From Pseudomonas syringae pv. cilantro (lineage in GTDB: Bacteria; Pseudomonadota; Gammaproteobacteria; Pseudomonadales; Pseudomonadaceae): a DNA stretch of 43,836 bases. The stretch lies in the NCBI RefSeq assembly GCF_001293775.1, contig NZ_LGLN01000071.1, positions 95,466-139,301 on the forward strand, in the 5' to 3' direction. Positions 1 to 8,692 of this stretch are shown one piece after another (the stretch's first letter is position 1; the number at the start of each line of letters is the position of its first letter). Under the pieces are notes generated by a model. The model was given only the letters and a program-made list of their open reading frames with translations, made no database searches and was not told the DNA's origin. A program made the position numbers and the translations under genes.

Positions 1-28
1 AGACATCATTGACATCGCAAACCGTTGT

Positions 29-165
29 GTGACGCGTAGTACCACAAAGAGGACGCAGAGCGGCCAGAACGGCATGCCGACGCGGAGCACCGGCATAATA
101 GTCATCAGTAGATCTTCAGCGTTGCACCAACTTCCTCGCGAGCAAGCTCACTCCCACACGGACAT
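29..165. repeat. REP-type repeat region
   Basis: No gene is supported in the first 199 bases. Bases 50-110 contain GACGCAGAGCG, AACGGCATGC and GACGCGGAGC, which recur in similar order near the other end of the window (about 43665-43735). Bases 131-158 (CTTCCTCGCGAGCAAGCTCA and following) match the general form of Pseudomonas REP elements, with a CGCGAG...AGCTC core and a CTCCCAC tail. The elements lie just beyond the 3' end of the leftward sensor kinase gene, a usual place for REPs. An ORF crosses this region, but its composition is explained by the repeats. Confidence 0.6.
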
Positions 166-199
166 CGGGTACATGTACGAGTCGCGGTACACAAGGGGG

Positions 200-1234
200 T
201 CAAAGGCGCGGCAGATCGAGGATTGCCGTCAGGCCGCCGCCTGGGGTCTGCGCAAGCGACAGATCCCCACCGATGCGGCGCGCAGCCTCGCGGGCGATGC
301 TCATGCCCATGCCGATGCCGCCAGAGTTGCGATTGCGCGAACTCTCCATGCGATAGAACGGTTCAAACACCGTCTCGTGAAACTCGGGTGCAATGCCCGG
401 TCCGTGATCAACCACCGACACGCGCACACGATCTGCGCTGTCTTCAATCACGATGTGCGCGCTACCGGCGTAGCGCAGCGCATTGTCGACCAGATTCTGC
501 AGGCACGAGCGTAGCGCCATCGGTTGCGTCCTGAGCGGTTTGCACTGCCCTTCGTACTGCACGTCGTCGCCGTTGTCCTGGGCATTTTCGGCCTGGGATT
601 CGATCAGCGCCTGCAGGTCAAACTGCTGCAAGCCTTCGGTTCGCCGATGTTCATTGAGGTAGGCGAGCGTGGCATCGAGCATGCTGATCATGTCGTTGAG
701 GTCCTGGGTCATCAGCCCATGGAGCTTTGGCTCCACGATCTGCTCGACGCGCAGCTTGAGCCGCGACAGTGGGGTGCGCAGGTCATGCGAGACTGCCGCC
801 AGCATGCGTCCGCGCTGCTGCATCTGTTCGCGCACTTTGCTTTGCATCAGGTTGAACGTCTGCGCGGCCTGACGCGCCTCCTTGGGGCCGCTGATCTCCA
901 GTGGCGGGCTGTCAAGGTCTTCACTCAGGCGCTCGGCGGCTTCACTGAGTCGCTGTATCGGACGGCTGAGTGCCTTGGCGCCATACCAAGCGGCGATGAT
1001 CATGGTAATGAACTGAAAGAGCAGCACTATCGCCGGGCCACCCAGAATCGGTGGCCTGTGCATCGGTCTGTCATCGAACTGGCTGTGCGCAGGGTCGAAG
1101 TCAGGCCTGGGCGGCGGCATGGGGCGCATGCCGTATTGCGTGAACCAGATGAAGGCTAGCAAGTGCGCGAGCAGGATCGCTAGCAGCGCACCACCGAACA
1201 GTCGGGCGAACAGCGTATCGAATCTGCGGATCAA
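200..1234 (-). CDS. two-component sensor histidine kinase, EnvZ-like layout
   Basis: Inner-membrane sensor kinase of 344 residues. It has a transmembrane segment at about 14-32, a short proline-rich periplasmic loop (about 33-65, rich in Met-Pro-Pro and Asp/His), a second transmembrane segment at about 66-83, and a HAMP linker. The HisKA motif SHDLRTPL has His150 as the likely phosphorylated residue. The HATPase domain shows NLVDNALRYA (N box), DHGPGIAP (G1) and GGIGMGMSIA (G2). The start is a TTG whose last two bases overlap the TGA of the upstream response regulator gene, with GGGAG a few bases before it, so the two genes are probably translationally coupled. The small loop suggests sensing in or at the membrane, and its Met/His/Asp content could reflect a metal or cationic ligand, but this is a guess. 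The signal is not recognised. Confidence 0.9.
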   Translation of the reverse strand: MIRRFDTLFARLFGGALLAILLAHLLAFIWFTQYGMRPMPPPRPDFDPAHSQFDDRPMHRPPILGGPAIVLLFQFITMIIAAWYGAKALSRPIQRLSEAAERLSEDLDSPPLEISGPKEARQAAQTFNLMQSKVREQMQQRGRMLAAVSHDLRTPLSRLKLRVEQIVEPKLHGLMTQDLNDMISMLDATLAYLNEHRRTEGLQQFDLQALIESQAENAQDNGDDVQYEGQCKPLRTQPMALRSCLQNLVDNALRYAGSAHIVIEDSADRVRVSVVDHGPGIAPEFHETVFEPFYRMESSRNRNSGGIGMGMSIAREAARRIGGDLSLAQTPGGGLTAILDLPRL

Positions 1235-1980
1235 CCCAGCTCCCTGGCATCGAACAGATAGCCTTCACCGCGTACAGTTTTGATCAACTGTGGATTCTTC
1301 GGGTCATCTCCAAGCTTCTGACGCAGCCGCGAGACCAGCAAATCGATACTGCGGTCGAACGCCTCTATCGAGCGGCCTCTTGCGGCATCGAGCAACTGTT
1401 CGCGGCTCAAGACTCTGTGCGGCCGTTCGAGAAACACGCGCAACAGGCGAAACTCGGCGTTGGACAGCGGCACGACCAGACCGTCGGCGGCCGTCAATTG
1501 ACGCAGGACGCTGTTCAGGCGCCAGGCGTCGAAACGAATGGTCGTGCGCTGATCGCTGCGTTCGTCGCGCACCCGGCGCAGGATGGTCTGGATGCGCGCG
1601 ACCAGCTCGCGGGGCTCGAAGGGCTTGGCCATGTAATCGTCGGCACCCAGCTCCAGGCCGATGATCCGGTCGGTCGGTTCGCAGCGTGCGGTCAGCATGA
1701 GGATCGGGATATCCGAGGTGCTGCGCAGCCAGCGGCACAGCGACAGGCCGTCCTCGCCGGGCAGCATCAGGTCCAGCACCACCACGTCGAAGGTTTGATC
1801 GGTGAGAGCGTGACGCATTTGCGTGCCGTCGGTCACGCCACGGGCATTGATGTTGAAGCGCGTCAGGTAGTCGCAAAGCAGTTCGCGAATGGCCACATCG
1901 TCATCGACGATCAGCGCCCGCACGCTCCAGCGCTGGTCGGTCGATGTGGCATCAAGGGTGTTCTCGGGAAGTGCTTGCAT
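1231..1980 (-). CDS. OmpR-family response regulator
   Basis: DNA-binding response regulator of 249 residues from the ATG at 1980. An in-frame TTG at 2034 would add 18 residues of no recognisable character. The receiver domain (about 20-135) has the acidic pair DDD at 26-28, phosphoacceptor Asp70 in VVLDLMLPGEDG, and the Lys of MAKPFEP. The C-terminal winged-helix domain shows SNAEFRLLRVFLERP, VLSREQLLDAARG, RSIDLLVSRLRQKLGDD and IKTVRGEGYLF, typical of OmpR/PhoB. It is the partner of the kinase encoded immediately downstream, whose start overlaps its stop. The regulon cannot be read from the sequence. A palindromic site at 2111-2128 upstream could be an autoregulatory operator. Confidence 0.92.
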   Translation of the reverse strand: MQALPENTLDATSTDQRWSVRALIVDDDVAIRELLCDYLTRFNINARGVTDGTQMRHALTDQTFDVVVLDLMLPGEDGLSLCRWLRSTSDIPILMLTARCEPTDRIIGLELGADDYMAKPFEPRELVARIQTILRRVRDERSDQRTTIRFDAWRLNSVLRQLTAADGLVVPLSNAEFRLLRVFLERPHRVLSREQLLDAARGRSIEAFDRSIDLLVSRLRQKLGDDPKNPQLIKTVRGEGYLFDARELG

Positions 1981-2110
1981 AGTGCGTCTGTCGCCTGCGT
2001 GTGCCACCGTTGTCTGGCCGCTGTTGAAGATCAACGCTGCCGCTCATGCTACTTCGCCGTGAGGCTCGGCGGTAGGGTGGCGGTGGCCGATGTCCGGCGA
2101 ATGTCGTGAA

Positions 2111-2128
2111 TGTATCGATACGGATACA
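2111..2128. promoter_or_regulatory. inverted repeat TGTATC-N6-GATACA, candidate operator
   Basis: The 18 bases TGTATCGATACGGATACA form perfect 6-bp inverted arms around GATACG and also hold the tandem element GATAC twice. The site lies about 130 bp upstream of the response regulator start and 55 bp before the first LuxR-type box of the rightward gene. An OmpR-family regulator binding site is a reasonable guess, but nothing in the sequence proves which protein binds. Confidence 0.35.
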
Positions 2129-2182
2129 TAGAGATGAGTGAACGAACCACGACGCTTACGCCTTAAAACGAAGATTGTCTAG

Positions 2183-2199
2183 CTAGCACTTCTACCAGT
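2183..2199 (+). promoter_or_regulatory. LuxR-type box 1 (CTAGCACTTCTACCAGT)
   Basis: A 17-bp imperfect palindrome that satisfies the CT-N12-AG rule of LuxR-family operators. It shares most positions with sites at 7049-7065 and 19495-19511 (consensus CTAGYASTTNTRCNAGT). It lies upstream of the first Ig-like repeat protein. The case rests on recurrence before all three members of one gene family, since each site alone would be weak. Confidence 0.5.
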
Positions 2200-2351
2200 A
2201 TCGCGGTGCCCTGATTAAGCCTTAGGTTGCTGGCATGACGGAAACCCGTGATCTCTCCGGTTTCGGCTGGCTTAAACGTCCGGTGAGCGGTTGCGGTTGT
2301 GCCTGTTGCCGCCAGGGCTTGATGGCGGCTGATCGTTATGGAGAACGACAA

Positions 2352-3830
2352 ATGGACTTGCACGAAGAAAAAAAAACGGCTGAAGAGGTCCGCCAGGCGG
2401 TACGCAAGAAGCGCCTTGAGCGTGCTCGCAAAAGAAAGTACAGGCTGGAAGCTGCGCCAGTGGCATTGGGTACTTTACTACCAATTTCGGGCGATGATCG
2501 AACCCTGTGGCCAAAGACTCAATGGGAAAACCCTCTGACGCTGACTCTTCCAAGAACTGATTTCATAGAATACGGTTATGATGAAACACTCGAGTATATG
2601 ATTAACGGCAGTCACCTTCAGACAAACGTGCTGAACAGCCCCTCCGATGTTGACGTTATAGTCCCCGTGGACGTCATTAAAGAGGCAGGGCGTTATTTAT
2701 TTTCATATCGCTATACCCAATATGATGGCAACGATGCTGACTCGTCAGAACTCCAATTCACCGTTGATAAAGTTCCGCCAAATGAGGGCGACGAAGGCCC
2801 GCCTCCTACGCTGCCTGTCGAGGTGGTGACGAACGGTCTGACGCTTCAATACCTGAACGACAATGCTTACCTGGATATTTCGGTCTCGCGCACCAAGGAC
2901 ATGTTAGCGGGTGATACTGTTTTTATTTCATGGGCGCCCTCATTGCTCACTTCCCGCCAGAGTGATCCATTTGAACCCATTACGAGCAAACCAATTACGG
3001 TAGACGATGTAGTCCCGGAAGCGGGTGATCCGGTTGTCCGCCTCGAAGCCGACTTTGTCAAAACGCTGGCTCAGGGAAGAATAGCGGTTGTCTACCGTTA
3101 TCAAGATCGCACGGGTAACTTTGGGGCTTATTCGGATGCGACCTATATAGAGGTTGATCTCAATCCTGGCCCTGCTGGGCTTCAAACTCCAGAGGTTGAC
3201 TTGGCGTTCGATGGGTGGATCGACAGAGCCGACGCTCTGTTAGGCGTTGAGGTCGAGATTCCTGCGCCCAGTTATGAAAATGCGAAACCTGAAGCAGACC
3301 AGATAGAAGTTGTATGGGAAAACACCCGGCTACCGCTGGTGCCGGTGTCTAGCTTTCCGATGGTTTTCCTGATCGATTGGGCCACGCTGTCAGCGCAAGG
3401 TGCAGACAATGCGCGCACCTTTGAGGTTGGCTACAACGTCGTGCGTGGAGTGTCGAAGACTCCTTCGCCGAGACTGACGGTGAACGTTAACTTCAGTGTG
3501 GCTGGCCCGCCCCCTGTCGGGCTTGATCCTGTAAACATAAATCTCCCCCCGGTGGTCGTAAAAAGTCGGAATTCGTCTGCGCCGGATAATCAACTGACGG
3601 AGGCCGATCTGGATTTGTCTGCCACGGCGCAACTGCAACTCTATAACGAAGTCCAGGCAGGGCAGGTGTTGAAACTTTACTGGGGTACTTTGAGTGATCC
3701 TGTCAGTGAAATAACGCTGACCACTGAGTCGCCCGCTGCAACGGTCGCCTTTGAAGTTGCGTGGGCGGATATTGTCAGGGGGGGTACAACGAGAAGCTGC
3801 CGATCTACTACACCACTTCGAACGGCATAA
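2352..3830 (+). CDS. Ig-like repeat protein 1, 5' part (frameshifted)
   Basis: Large repeat protein with no recognised enzyme domain. The reading frame is open from an ATG at 2235. The ATG at 2352 is preferred because GGAG sits 8 bases before it and the resulting start MDLHEE resembles the start MDVHQA of the paralogue at 7108. A basic helical stretch (RKKRLERARKRKYR) follows, then beta-rich Ig-like units carrying a recurring G-D-x-[VIL]-x-x-x-W core (AGDTVFISW near 2900, AGQVLKLYW near 3660). No signal peptide is visible. The frame leaves the family pattern at a run of seven G (about 3777-3784) and ends at 3830 after about 15 aberrant residues. The continuation is in another frame (3761-4354). 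An A9 tract lies only a few codons after the start (2368-2376). Its cellular role is unknown. Confidence 0.7.
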   Translation: MDLHEEKKTAEEVRQAVRKKRLERARKRKYRLEAAPVALGTLLPISGDDRTLWPKTQWENPLTLTLPRTDFIEYGYDETLEYMINGSHLQTNVLNSPSDVDVIVPVDVIKEAGRYLFSYRYTQYDGNDADSSELQFTVDKVPPNEGDEGPPPTLPVEVVTNGLTLQYLNDNAYLDISVSRTKDMLAGDTVFISWAPSLLTSRQSDPFEPITSKPITVDDVVPEAGDPVVRLEADFVKTLAQGRIAVVYRYQDRTGNFGAYSDATYIEVDLNPGPAGLQTPEVDLAFDGWIDRADALLGVEVEIPAPSYENAKPEADQIEVVWENTRLPLVPVSSFPMVFLIDWATLSAQGADNARTFEVGYNVVRGVSKTPSPRLTVNVNFSVAGPPPVGLDPVNINLPPVVVKSRNSSAPDNQLTEADLDLSATAQLQLYNEVQAGQVLKLYWGTLSDPVSEITLTTESPAATVAFEVAWADIVRGGTTRSCRSTTPLRTA

Positions 3831-4354
3831 ACGTACAGCAATCCGCCCTCACCGAGGTGAGTGTCACTATCATTCCCATCGAGGGATTGGTCGATGTGGA
3901 GTTTCCTGGACGCTGGAGTGGAAGTCCGGCAGACGAACCGTTCATCAACTGTGGTAGCAAGCCGTGGGAGGGTATCGATGTTGTGATGCCAGGCAATGCT
4001 GCCAACATGCAACCGGGTGATACCGTCATGTTCAGTTGGCGGGGATACAGTGATAGGGATGGCACGATGCTGATACCCGGAACGGAGTTTACCTTTGATC
4101 CGATTACCGTGACTTCCGACCACGTGGCACAGGGTATTGAATTCAAGGTGCCTTATGCGGATCTTGTAGAGCCTGTTACCAACGGCAGCGGACTTTTTAC
4201 CTATGAGTTGTCCAAAGACAGCGGACAGCGAGGCTCTCATTCAACACGCGTCCGGATCAGTCGAAAAACGGGCTCGACCTTTTGCTCTGCAAGCTCTCGC
4301 ACTACCTGTATATCCGGTGAGGACAGCGGGCTGGAAACTGGCGATGCTCAGTAA
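3761..4354 (+). pseudogene. Ig-like repeat protein 1, 3' part (out of frame)
   Basis: This is the continuation of the preceding gene after a frameshift in the G7 run near 3780. The protein in this frame continues smoothly with GGYNEKLPIYYTTSNG and then holds another repeat core, MQPGDTVMFSWRGY (near 4010-4050). One more G, giving G8, would join the two frames as ...DIVRGGYNEK.... The last 40 residues (after ELSKDSGQRG) are Ser/Arg/Thr-rich and do not look like the paralogues, so a second lesion near the 3' end is possible. The fragment lacks its own ribosome binding site. It could be a true pseudogene, a phase-variable tract caught in the off state, or a sequencing error. Confidence 0.7.
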
Positions 4355-4398
4355 TAGATAGCGCTGTTTTATAGCGTCGCAGGGGTGTGGGTTTCAGT

Positions 4399-4426
4399 AG
4401 GTCGGCATCTTTCAGGGTGCCGACCT
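4399..4426 (+). terminator. hairpin after Ig-like protein 1
   Basis: AGGTCGGCA and TGCCGACCT form a perfect 9-bp stem around a 10-base loop, about 45 bp after the stop codon of the frameshifted gene. Only two T residues follow, so it is at best a weak intrinsic terminator or an mRNA 3' end stabiliser. Confidence 0.5.
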
Positions 4427-4499
4427 TGGGACCGTGCTCTAAGGACATTGCAGTTGCGGTGTAACAGCAGTACAGGGGGAATCGCCACTCGCAGTGTTG

Positions 4500-4515
4500 G
4501 TAGGAATATTCTTAC
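4500..4515. promoter_or_regulatory. palindrome upstream of the autotransporter gene
   Basis: The 16 bases GTAGGAATATTCTTAC are palindromic except for one symmetrical mismatch, in an AT-richer stretch 135 bp before the autotransporter start. The rest of the 4427-4650 interval shows no convincing gene. It probably holds the autotransporter promoter, but I could not place -35/-10 boxes with confidence. Confidence 0.3.
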
Positions 4516-4650
4516 AGTAATGTCGGAATTGCCTTGCATTTTTGTCGGATATACGTCGGTAGGATCCGCAGACGTCCTACAGCTCGCTTTTCTTTTTCTT
4601 AAGACAGATATCGAACGGGCTTACATATTTCCGAGATCGAGGAAGCTGCC

Positions 4651-6972
4651 ATGATGCTCCGCCCCCCCTGTGCCCTGCATCCTTTGCCCGTTGCCATAAA
4701 GTGCCTGGCACTTGTTCCTGCGCTATTGATCAGCAATCAAGTGTTTGCCGCTATTGTCCCGGTAAAAGACGAGGTGATGGACATCGATCAATCCAGCCCC
4801 GTCAATAATTACGTGTTGTCCAGCGACGCAACGCTGAATGTGAATGGCGGAAGCCAGCACGGCAGGGTTGACTCTACGGGCTCCATGCTGAATATCTCGG
4901 CCGGGTCGGCCCTTGTGGCTGCCACGTTGCGTGGCGGTTCCGAGCTCACCATGAATGGCGCTGCGATCAGCAATGGCCTTAGCGTCACTAACAGTCTCGG
5001 GACTGTTTCCAACAGCACCATCGCCAATGCCAGCGGTATCGGTCTGAGCGTCAATCGATTACGGGACCTGACAACCGGCTCCAGCGTGAACCTGACCAAC
5101 AGCTCCAGCAGCGGCGCATTGGCGGGTACAGTGGTCACGCATTTCAGTCAGCTCGGTCTGACGGGCTCGCAATTGGCAGGCACCGGCGTCGACGGGGTAG
5201 GTTTGCGCCTTAATGCCGGTGCAGCGCAGGCCAGTGCCAGCAGTATCGTCGGCACGGTGAATGGCGTTGCCATCAGCTCCGAGGAAGTCTACACAGAGGC
5301 GTCACTGAAGCTGGACAGCACGCAGGTGGTCGGGCAGACGGGGGCCGCTATCCGGATTGCCCCATTGATATCAAGGTTGCCAGGCTCCGTTGTGGCGTTA
5401 GATGTCAGCAATGGTTCCAGCCTGACGGGTGGCAACGGCAATATGCTGGAAGTCACCGGCGGCTCCTCGGCCGTGATGAATGTGTCGGCAAGCAGCCTGA
5501 GTGGCAACGTGCAGGTCGAGTCCGCGAGCGCCGTCACACTCAATCTCGACAACAGCAGCATGACGGGGGATGTACTTGCCGAGTCGGGTGCGCTCGCCGA
5601 TGTACTGCTCGACAACAACTCAGTGCTGACCGGGCACCTGGAAAATACCCGCAGCGTCGCCATCAACAATGGCGCGCAGTGGGCCATGATCGGCAACGGC
5701 AACCTTGCTGAGTTGACCCTGAACGGTGGCTCGGTCCGCTTTGGCGACGCTGCCGGTTTTTACACACTGTCGGTCGCCAATCTGTCCGGCAATGGCACGT
5801 TCATCATGGATGTGGATTTTGGCGCGGGTCGCACAGACTTTCTCGACATCACCGGCAGTGCGACCGGCAGTCACTCGCTGCTGATCGGCAGCACCGGCAC
5901 TGACCCGTCTGCTGACACCAGCATGCATGTGGTGCGCGCTGCCGCCGGCGATGCGGATTTTTCCTTGGTTGGCGGCGCGGTCGACCTCGGTGCCTGGTCC
6001 TACGATCTGGTCAAGCAGGGTGCCAGTGACTGGTATCTTGACGCGCAGACCCGCAAGGTCAGCCCTGCTGCCGCTACCGTAGTCGCACTGTTCAATACGG
6101 CACCGACCGTATGGTACGGCGAGCTGAGCTCGCTGCGCACGCGCATGGGCGAATTGCGTCATAACGGTGGCCAGTCGGGCGCGTGGATGCGCACCTACGG
6201 CAACAAGTTCAACGTCTCCGATGCGTCAGGTTTCGGCTATCAGCAAACTCAGCAGGGCTTTTCGCTGGGCGCGGACGGCAAAGTCCCGATGGGTGACGGG
6301 CAATGGCTGGCGGGTGTGATGGCAGGGCAAAGCAGTTCAGACCTGAGTCTGGACCGTGGTGCCAGTGGCAAAGTCGACAGCTACTACGTCGGTGCCTACA
6401 GCACATGGCTGGACAGCGACACGGGCTACTACTTCGACGGCGTGCTCAAGTTCAACCGTTTCAATAACAAAGCCCGCGTCAATCTGAGCGATGGCACCCG
6501 TACAAAAGGCGATTACAGCAACTCGGGTGTCGGTGCGTCGCTGGAGTTCGGACGCCATATCAAGCTGGACAATGGTTACTTTGTCGAGCCCTACAGCCAG
6601 TTGGCCGGCGTGGTCGTCGAAGGCAAGGATTATGAGCTGGACAACGGCATGCGTGCCGAAAACGACCTGACGCGTTCGCTGGTGGGCAAACTCGGTGCGA
6701 CGACCGGGCGCAACTTCGATCTTGGGCAAGGCAGGACGGTCCAGCCTTATGTGCGTGCGGCCTGGGTTCACGAGTTTGCAAAAAACAACGAGGTTCAGGT
6801 GAACGACAACGTCTTCAACAACGACTTGTCGGGTTCGCGTGGCGAGTTGGGCATTGGTATAGCCGCCTCCCTGTCGAAGCGCTTTCAGGTGCATGCCGAT
6901 TTCGAGCACAGCAATGGCGATAAAGTCGAGCAACCCTGGGGTGCCAGCGTAGGTATTCGTTACAGCTGGTAA
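4651..6972 (+). CDS. autotransporter with pertactin-like passenger (type Va secretion)
   Basis: Outer-membrane autotransporter of 773 residues. A Sec signal peptide spans about residues 1-33 (hydrophobic CLALVPALLISN, cleavage near VFA-A). The passenger (about 34-490) is a Ser/Asn/Gly-rich beta-helix with repeating short strands (SSLSGNVQVE, SSMTGDVLAE, NNSVLTGHLE). A pertactin-like block follows (GNGTFIMDVDF, DFLDITGSATGSH). The translocator beta-barrel runs from about residue 505 (GAWMRTYGNK) to the end and finishes in the aromatic GIRYSW expected of an outer-membrane barrel. No protease or esterase catalytic motif was noticed, so an adhesin-type role is more likely. GGAAG precedes the start by about six bases. 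The gene is monocistronic, closed by a strong terminator, and its antisense frames are shadows. Confidence 0.92.
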   Translation: MMLRPPCALHPLPVAIKCLALVPALLISNQVFAAIVPVKDEVMDIDQSSPVNNYVLSSDATLNVNGGSQHGRVDSTGSMLNISAGSALVAATLRGGSELTMNGAAISNGLSVTNSLGTVSNSTIANASGIGLSVNRLRDLTTGSSVNLTNSSSSGALAGTVVTHFSQLGLTGSQLAGTGVDGVGLRLNAGAAQASASSIVGTVNGVAISSEEVYTEASLKLDSTQVVGQTGAAIRIAPLISRLPGSVVALDVSNGSSLTGGNGNMLEVTGGSSAVMNVSASSLSGNVQVESASAVTLNLDNSSMTGDVLAESGALADVLLDNNSVLTGHLENTRSVAINNGAQWAMIGNGNLAELTLNGGSVRFGDAAGFYTLSVANLSGNGTFIMDVDFGAGRTDFLDITGSATGSHSLLIGSTGTDPSADTSMHVVRAAAGDADFSLVGGAVDLGAWSYDLVKQGASDWYLDAQTRKVSPAAATVVALFNTAPTVWYGELSSLRTRMGELRHNGGQSGAWMRTYGNKFNVSDASGFGYQQTQQGFSLGADGKVPMGDGQWLAGVMAGQSSSDLSLDRGASGKVDSYYVGAYSTWLDSDTGYYFDGVLKFNRFNNKARVNLSDGTRTKGDYSNSGVGASLEFGRHIKLDNGYFVEPYSQLAGVVVEGKDYELDNGMRAENDLTRSLVGKLGATTGRNFDLGQGRTVQPYVRAAWVHEFAKNNEVQVNDNVFNNDLSGSRGELGIGIAASLSKRFQVHADFEHSNGDKVEQPWGASVGIRYSW

Positions 6973-6991
6973 ACAAAACGAAAGGCAAAAG

Positions 6992-7015
6992 GGAGGTCAC
7001 GATGACCTCCTTTTT
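6992..7015 (+). terminator. intrinsic terminator of the autotransporter gene
   Basis: GGAGGTCA and TGACCTCC form a perfect 8-bp stem around CGA, followed by TTTTT and preceded by AAAA, 20 bp after the stop codon. This is the clearest Rho-independent terminator in the window. Confidence 0.9.
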
Positions 7016-7048
7016 GATAGGCGTCAGTTTATCGGCAGGGTCTGTCAA

Positions 7049-7065
7049 CTAGCAGTTTTGCGAGT
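7049..7065 (+). promoter_or_regulatory. LuxR-type box 2 (CTAGCAGTTTTGCGAGT)
   Basis: Second member of the CTAGYASTTNTRCNAGT set, with CT-N12-AG spacing. It lies between the autotransporter terminator and the second Ig-like repeat gene, 43 bp before the preferred ATG at 7108. It can therefore only serve that gene in the rightward direction. Confidence 0.5.
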
Positions 7066-7107
7066 CGTGGCAATGGCACAGATGTGTTGAAGTAAGCAGG
7101 TGTGAAT

Positions 7108-8655
7108 ATGGATGTTCACCAAGCGGAAGCGGACTTCAAGGATCTGAACATGATAACGACTCGACTGTATGACCGTTTTCGCCACTGGCTGAGGAGGGTA
7201 TTCACAGCGCTGTTCAGGCAGGATCCCGGCTATCCACCGCCTTTTATTGCCTATCTTCTTCCCGACGATCCGCAATGGGACGAAGAGGGGTTGTTGCCCG
7301 TAGACGATGTATTTAATCCACTGCCGATACAGATTCCCGCGTGGGATTACTACAATGAGCCCCGTTATGACGTCATTCTTACGGTTTACTGGGACAACAC
7401 TACATTGGTCTATCAGAAAACCTGGCCAGGCGAAGATTTCCCCTCACTCCCCCTTGAAGACCTATCGTTCGACTTGCCGAAATATCATCTCACGGCTGGA
7501 ATCCACTCGATACGCTATGAGGTGACGGAGTATTCGGGCAATAGCGAATGGTCTGTGCCCCAGGCTGTCACCATCGATCTGACTGCCCCGATGCTGGCTG
7601 CCAATCAGGGGCAACTGAGGTTTGATACCTCAAAGATTACCTCCGGGTATCTGGCAAGCCACGACGATAGAGTTACTGCCACTATTGAGTCATACCGTGG
7701 AGGAGCTCCCGGTGACGCCGTGACCTGGTACTGGAGCCGCGATCCCTTTGCATTCAGCGATGACGATATCGTTTCGACCAGGTCGCTGGCTGCGCCCGAG
7801 ATCGGCAATTCTGTGACGCTGGTATTCAATGGCGACATGGTTCGGGCACGTGGTGACGGAGTGCGCTATGCGTTTTATCGCCTGACAGATCGTGCAGGGA
7901 ACGCGTCTTCTTATTCACTGGCGTTCAGGCTTGATGTTGCAGCTCAGCCTGTTCCTCGAGTACTACCGCCACCGAGAATCGAGGGGGCGTCCGGCTCGGC
8001 AAGCTACAGCACACTCAATCCGTTGAGTGCTATCAATGGCGCTATCGTGACAATACCTGCCCAGGCTGACATTCGTCCTGGTGACGTTATTGCTGTCCAG
8101 TGGGCCGAGCCAGGCAGTACCGGGGCCTACCGGACAGACCAGCCGGAAGCTGCCAACCCTCTCGAGTTCAGGATTCCGGCCAGTCGGATTCCCCAGCATT
8201 TTGGTAAAACGATCCCTGTGTATTACGAGGTCACGGAGCCGAGCGCAGTGGAGCTGCATGTTTCAAGCAGGCATAACCTCACGGTATCGAGGGTCAGCGG
8301 TTTTCCGGTGGTGCAATGCGACAAGGTGTCGGGTGGACGGTTGCCGCTGAGCAGCATCGCCGATGGAGGGCGCGCAGTGTTCACACTCAATAGCTGGCTC
8401 TTCATGGCGACGGACCAGTTCGTCAATCTTGAAGTGCGCGGGGTGAACAACGCCAGTCAACTGGTGGTTGTTCCGGTACTGAGTGAGTATCCGGTGCCGT
8501 CGACCGGCGCAACAATCAGCGCCGGTCATATCAGCAAGGCGGATCTGCAGCGCTTCAAGGTTGGCACCCAGCTGGAGATCAGAGTGCGCGTGAGCTTCGA
8601 CCAGAAACTCAGCTGGCAGCCGTTTCCTTCACTGGCACCAACGTTGTATGGCTGA
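7108..8655 (+). CDS. Ig-like repeat protein 2
   Basis: Protein of 515 residues from the ATG at 7108. A GTG at 7102 is in frame, but AGCAGG at 7095-7100 is correctly spaced for the ATG. A short N-terminal helical region with a basic patch (RFRHWLRRVFTALFRQ) is followed by beta-rich units of roughly 100-120 residues. Their common cores are GGAPGDAVTWYW and DIRPGDVIAVQW, and each unit ends in YxVTE/YxLTDRAGN-type strands as in bacterial Ig-like folds. It is a paralogue of the genes at 2352 and 19613. No signal peptide, transmembrane segment or catalytic motif is seen. It stands alone between the autotransporter terminator and the convergent fimbrial operon, with a LuxR-type box in front. Export route and partner are unknown. 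Confidence 0.8.
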   Translation: MDVHQAEADFKDLNMITTRLYDRFRHWLRRVFTALFRQDPGYPPPFIAYLLPDDPQWDEEGLLPVDDVFNPLPIQIPAWDYYNEPRYDVILTVYWDNTTLVYQKTWPGEDFPSLPLEDLSFDLPKYHLTAGIHSIRYEVTEYSGNSEWSVPQAVTIDLTAPMLAANQGQLRFDTSKITSGYLASHDDRVTATIESYRGGAPGDAVTWYWSRDPFAFSDDDIVSTRSLAAPEIGNSVTLVFNGDMVRARGDGVRYAFYRLTDRAGNASSYSLAFRLDVAAQPVPRVLPPPRIEGASGSASYSTLNPLSAINGAIVTIPAQADIRPGDVIAVQWAEPGSTGAYRTDQPEAANPLEFRIPASRIPQHFGKTIPVYYEVTEPSAVELHVSSRHNLTVSRVSGFPVVQCDKVSGGRLPLSSIADGGRAVFTLNSWLFMATDQFVNLEVRGVNNASQLVVVPVLSEYPVPSTGATISAGHISKADLQRFKVGTQLEIRVRVSFDQKLSWQPFPSLAPTLYG

Positions 8656-8692
8656 CGTCGGCATAGCGTGCAGGCATCTGCGGGTTGTTCTG

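Noticed and set aside
2235..2351. Upstream ATG of Ig-like protein 1 (39 extra residues, four Cys)
   Set aside because: The ATG at 2352 has a better spaced ribosome site and aligns with the start of the paralogue at 7108. The upstream start is not excluded.
4385..4654. Rightward open frame of 89 codons before the autotransporter
   Set aside because: It contains the hairpin at 4399-4426 and the probable autotransporter promoter, has no ribosome binding site, and its product looks random.
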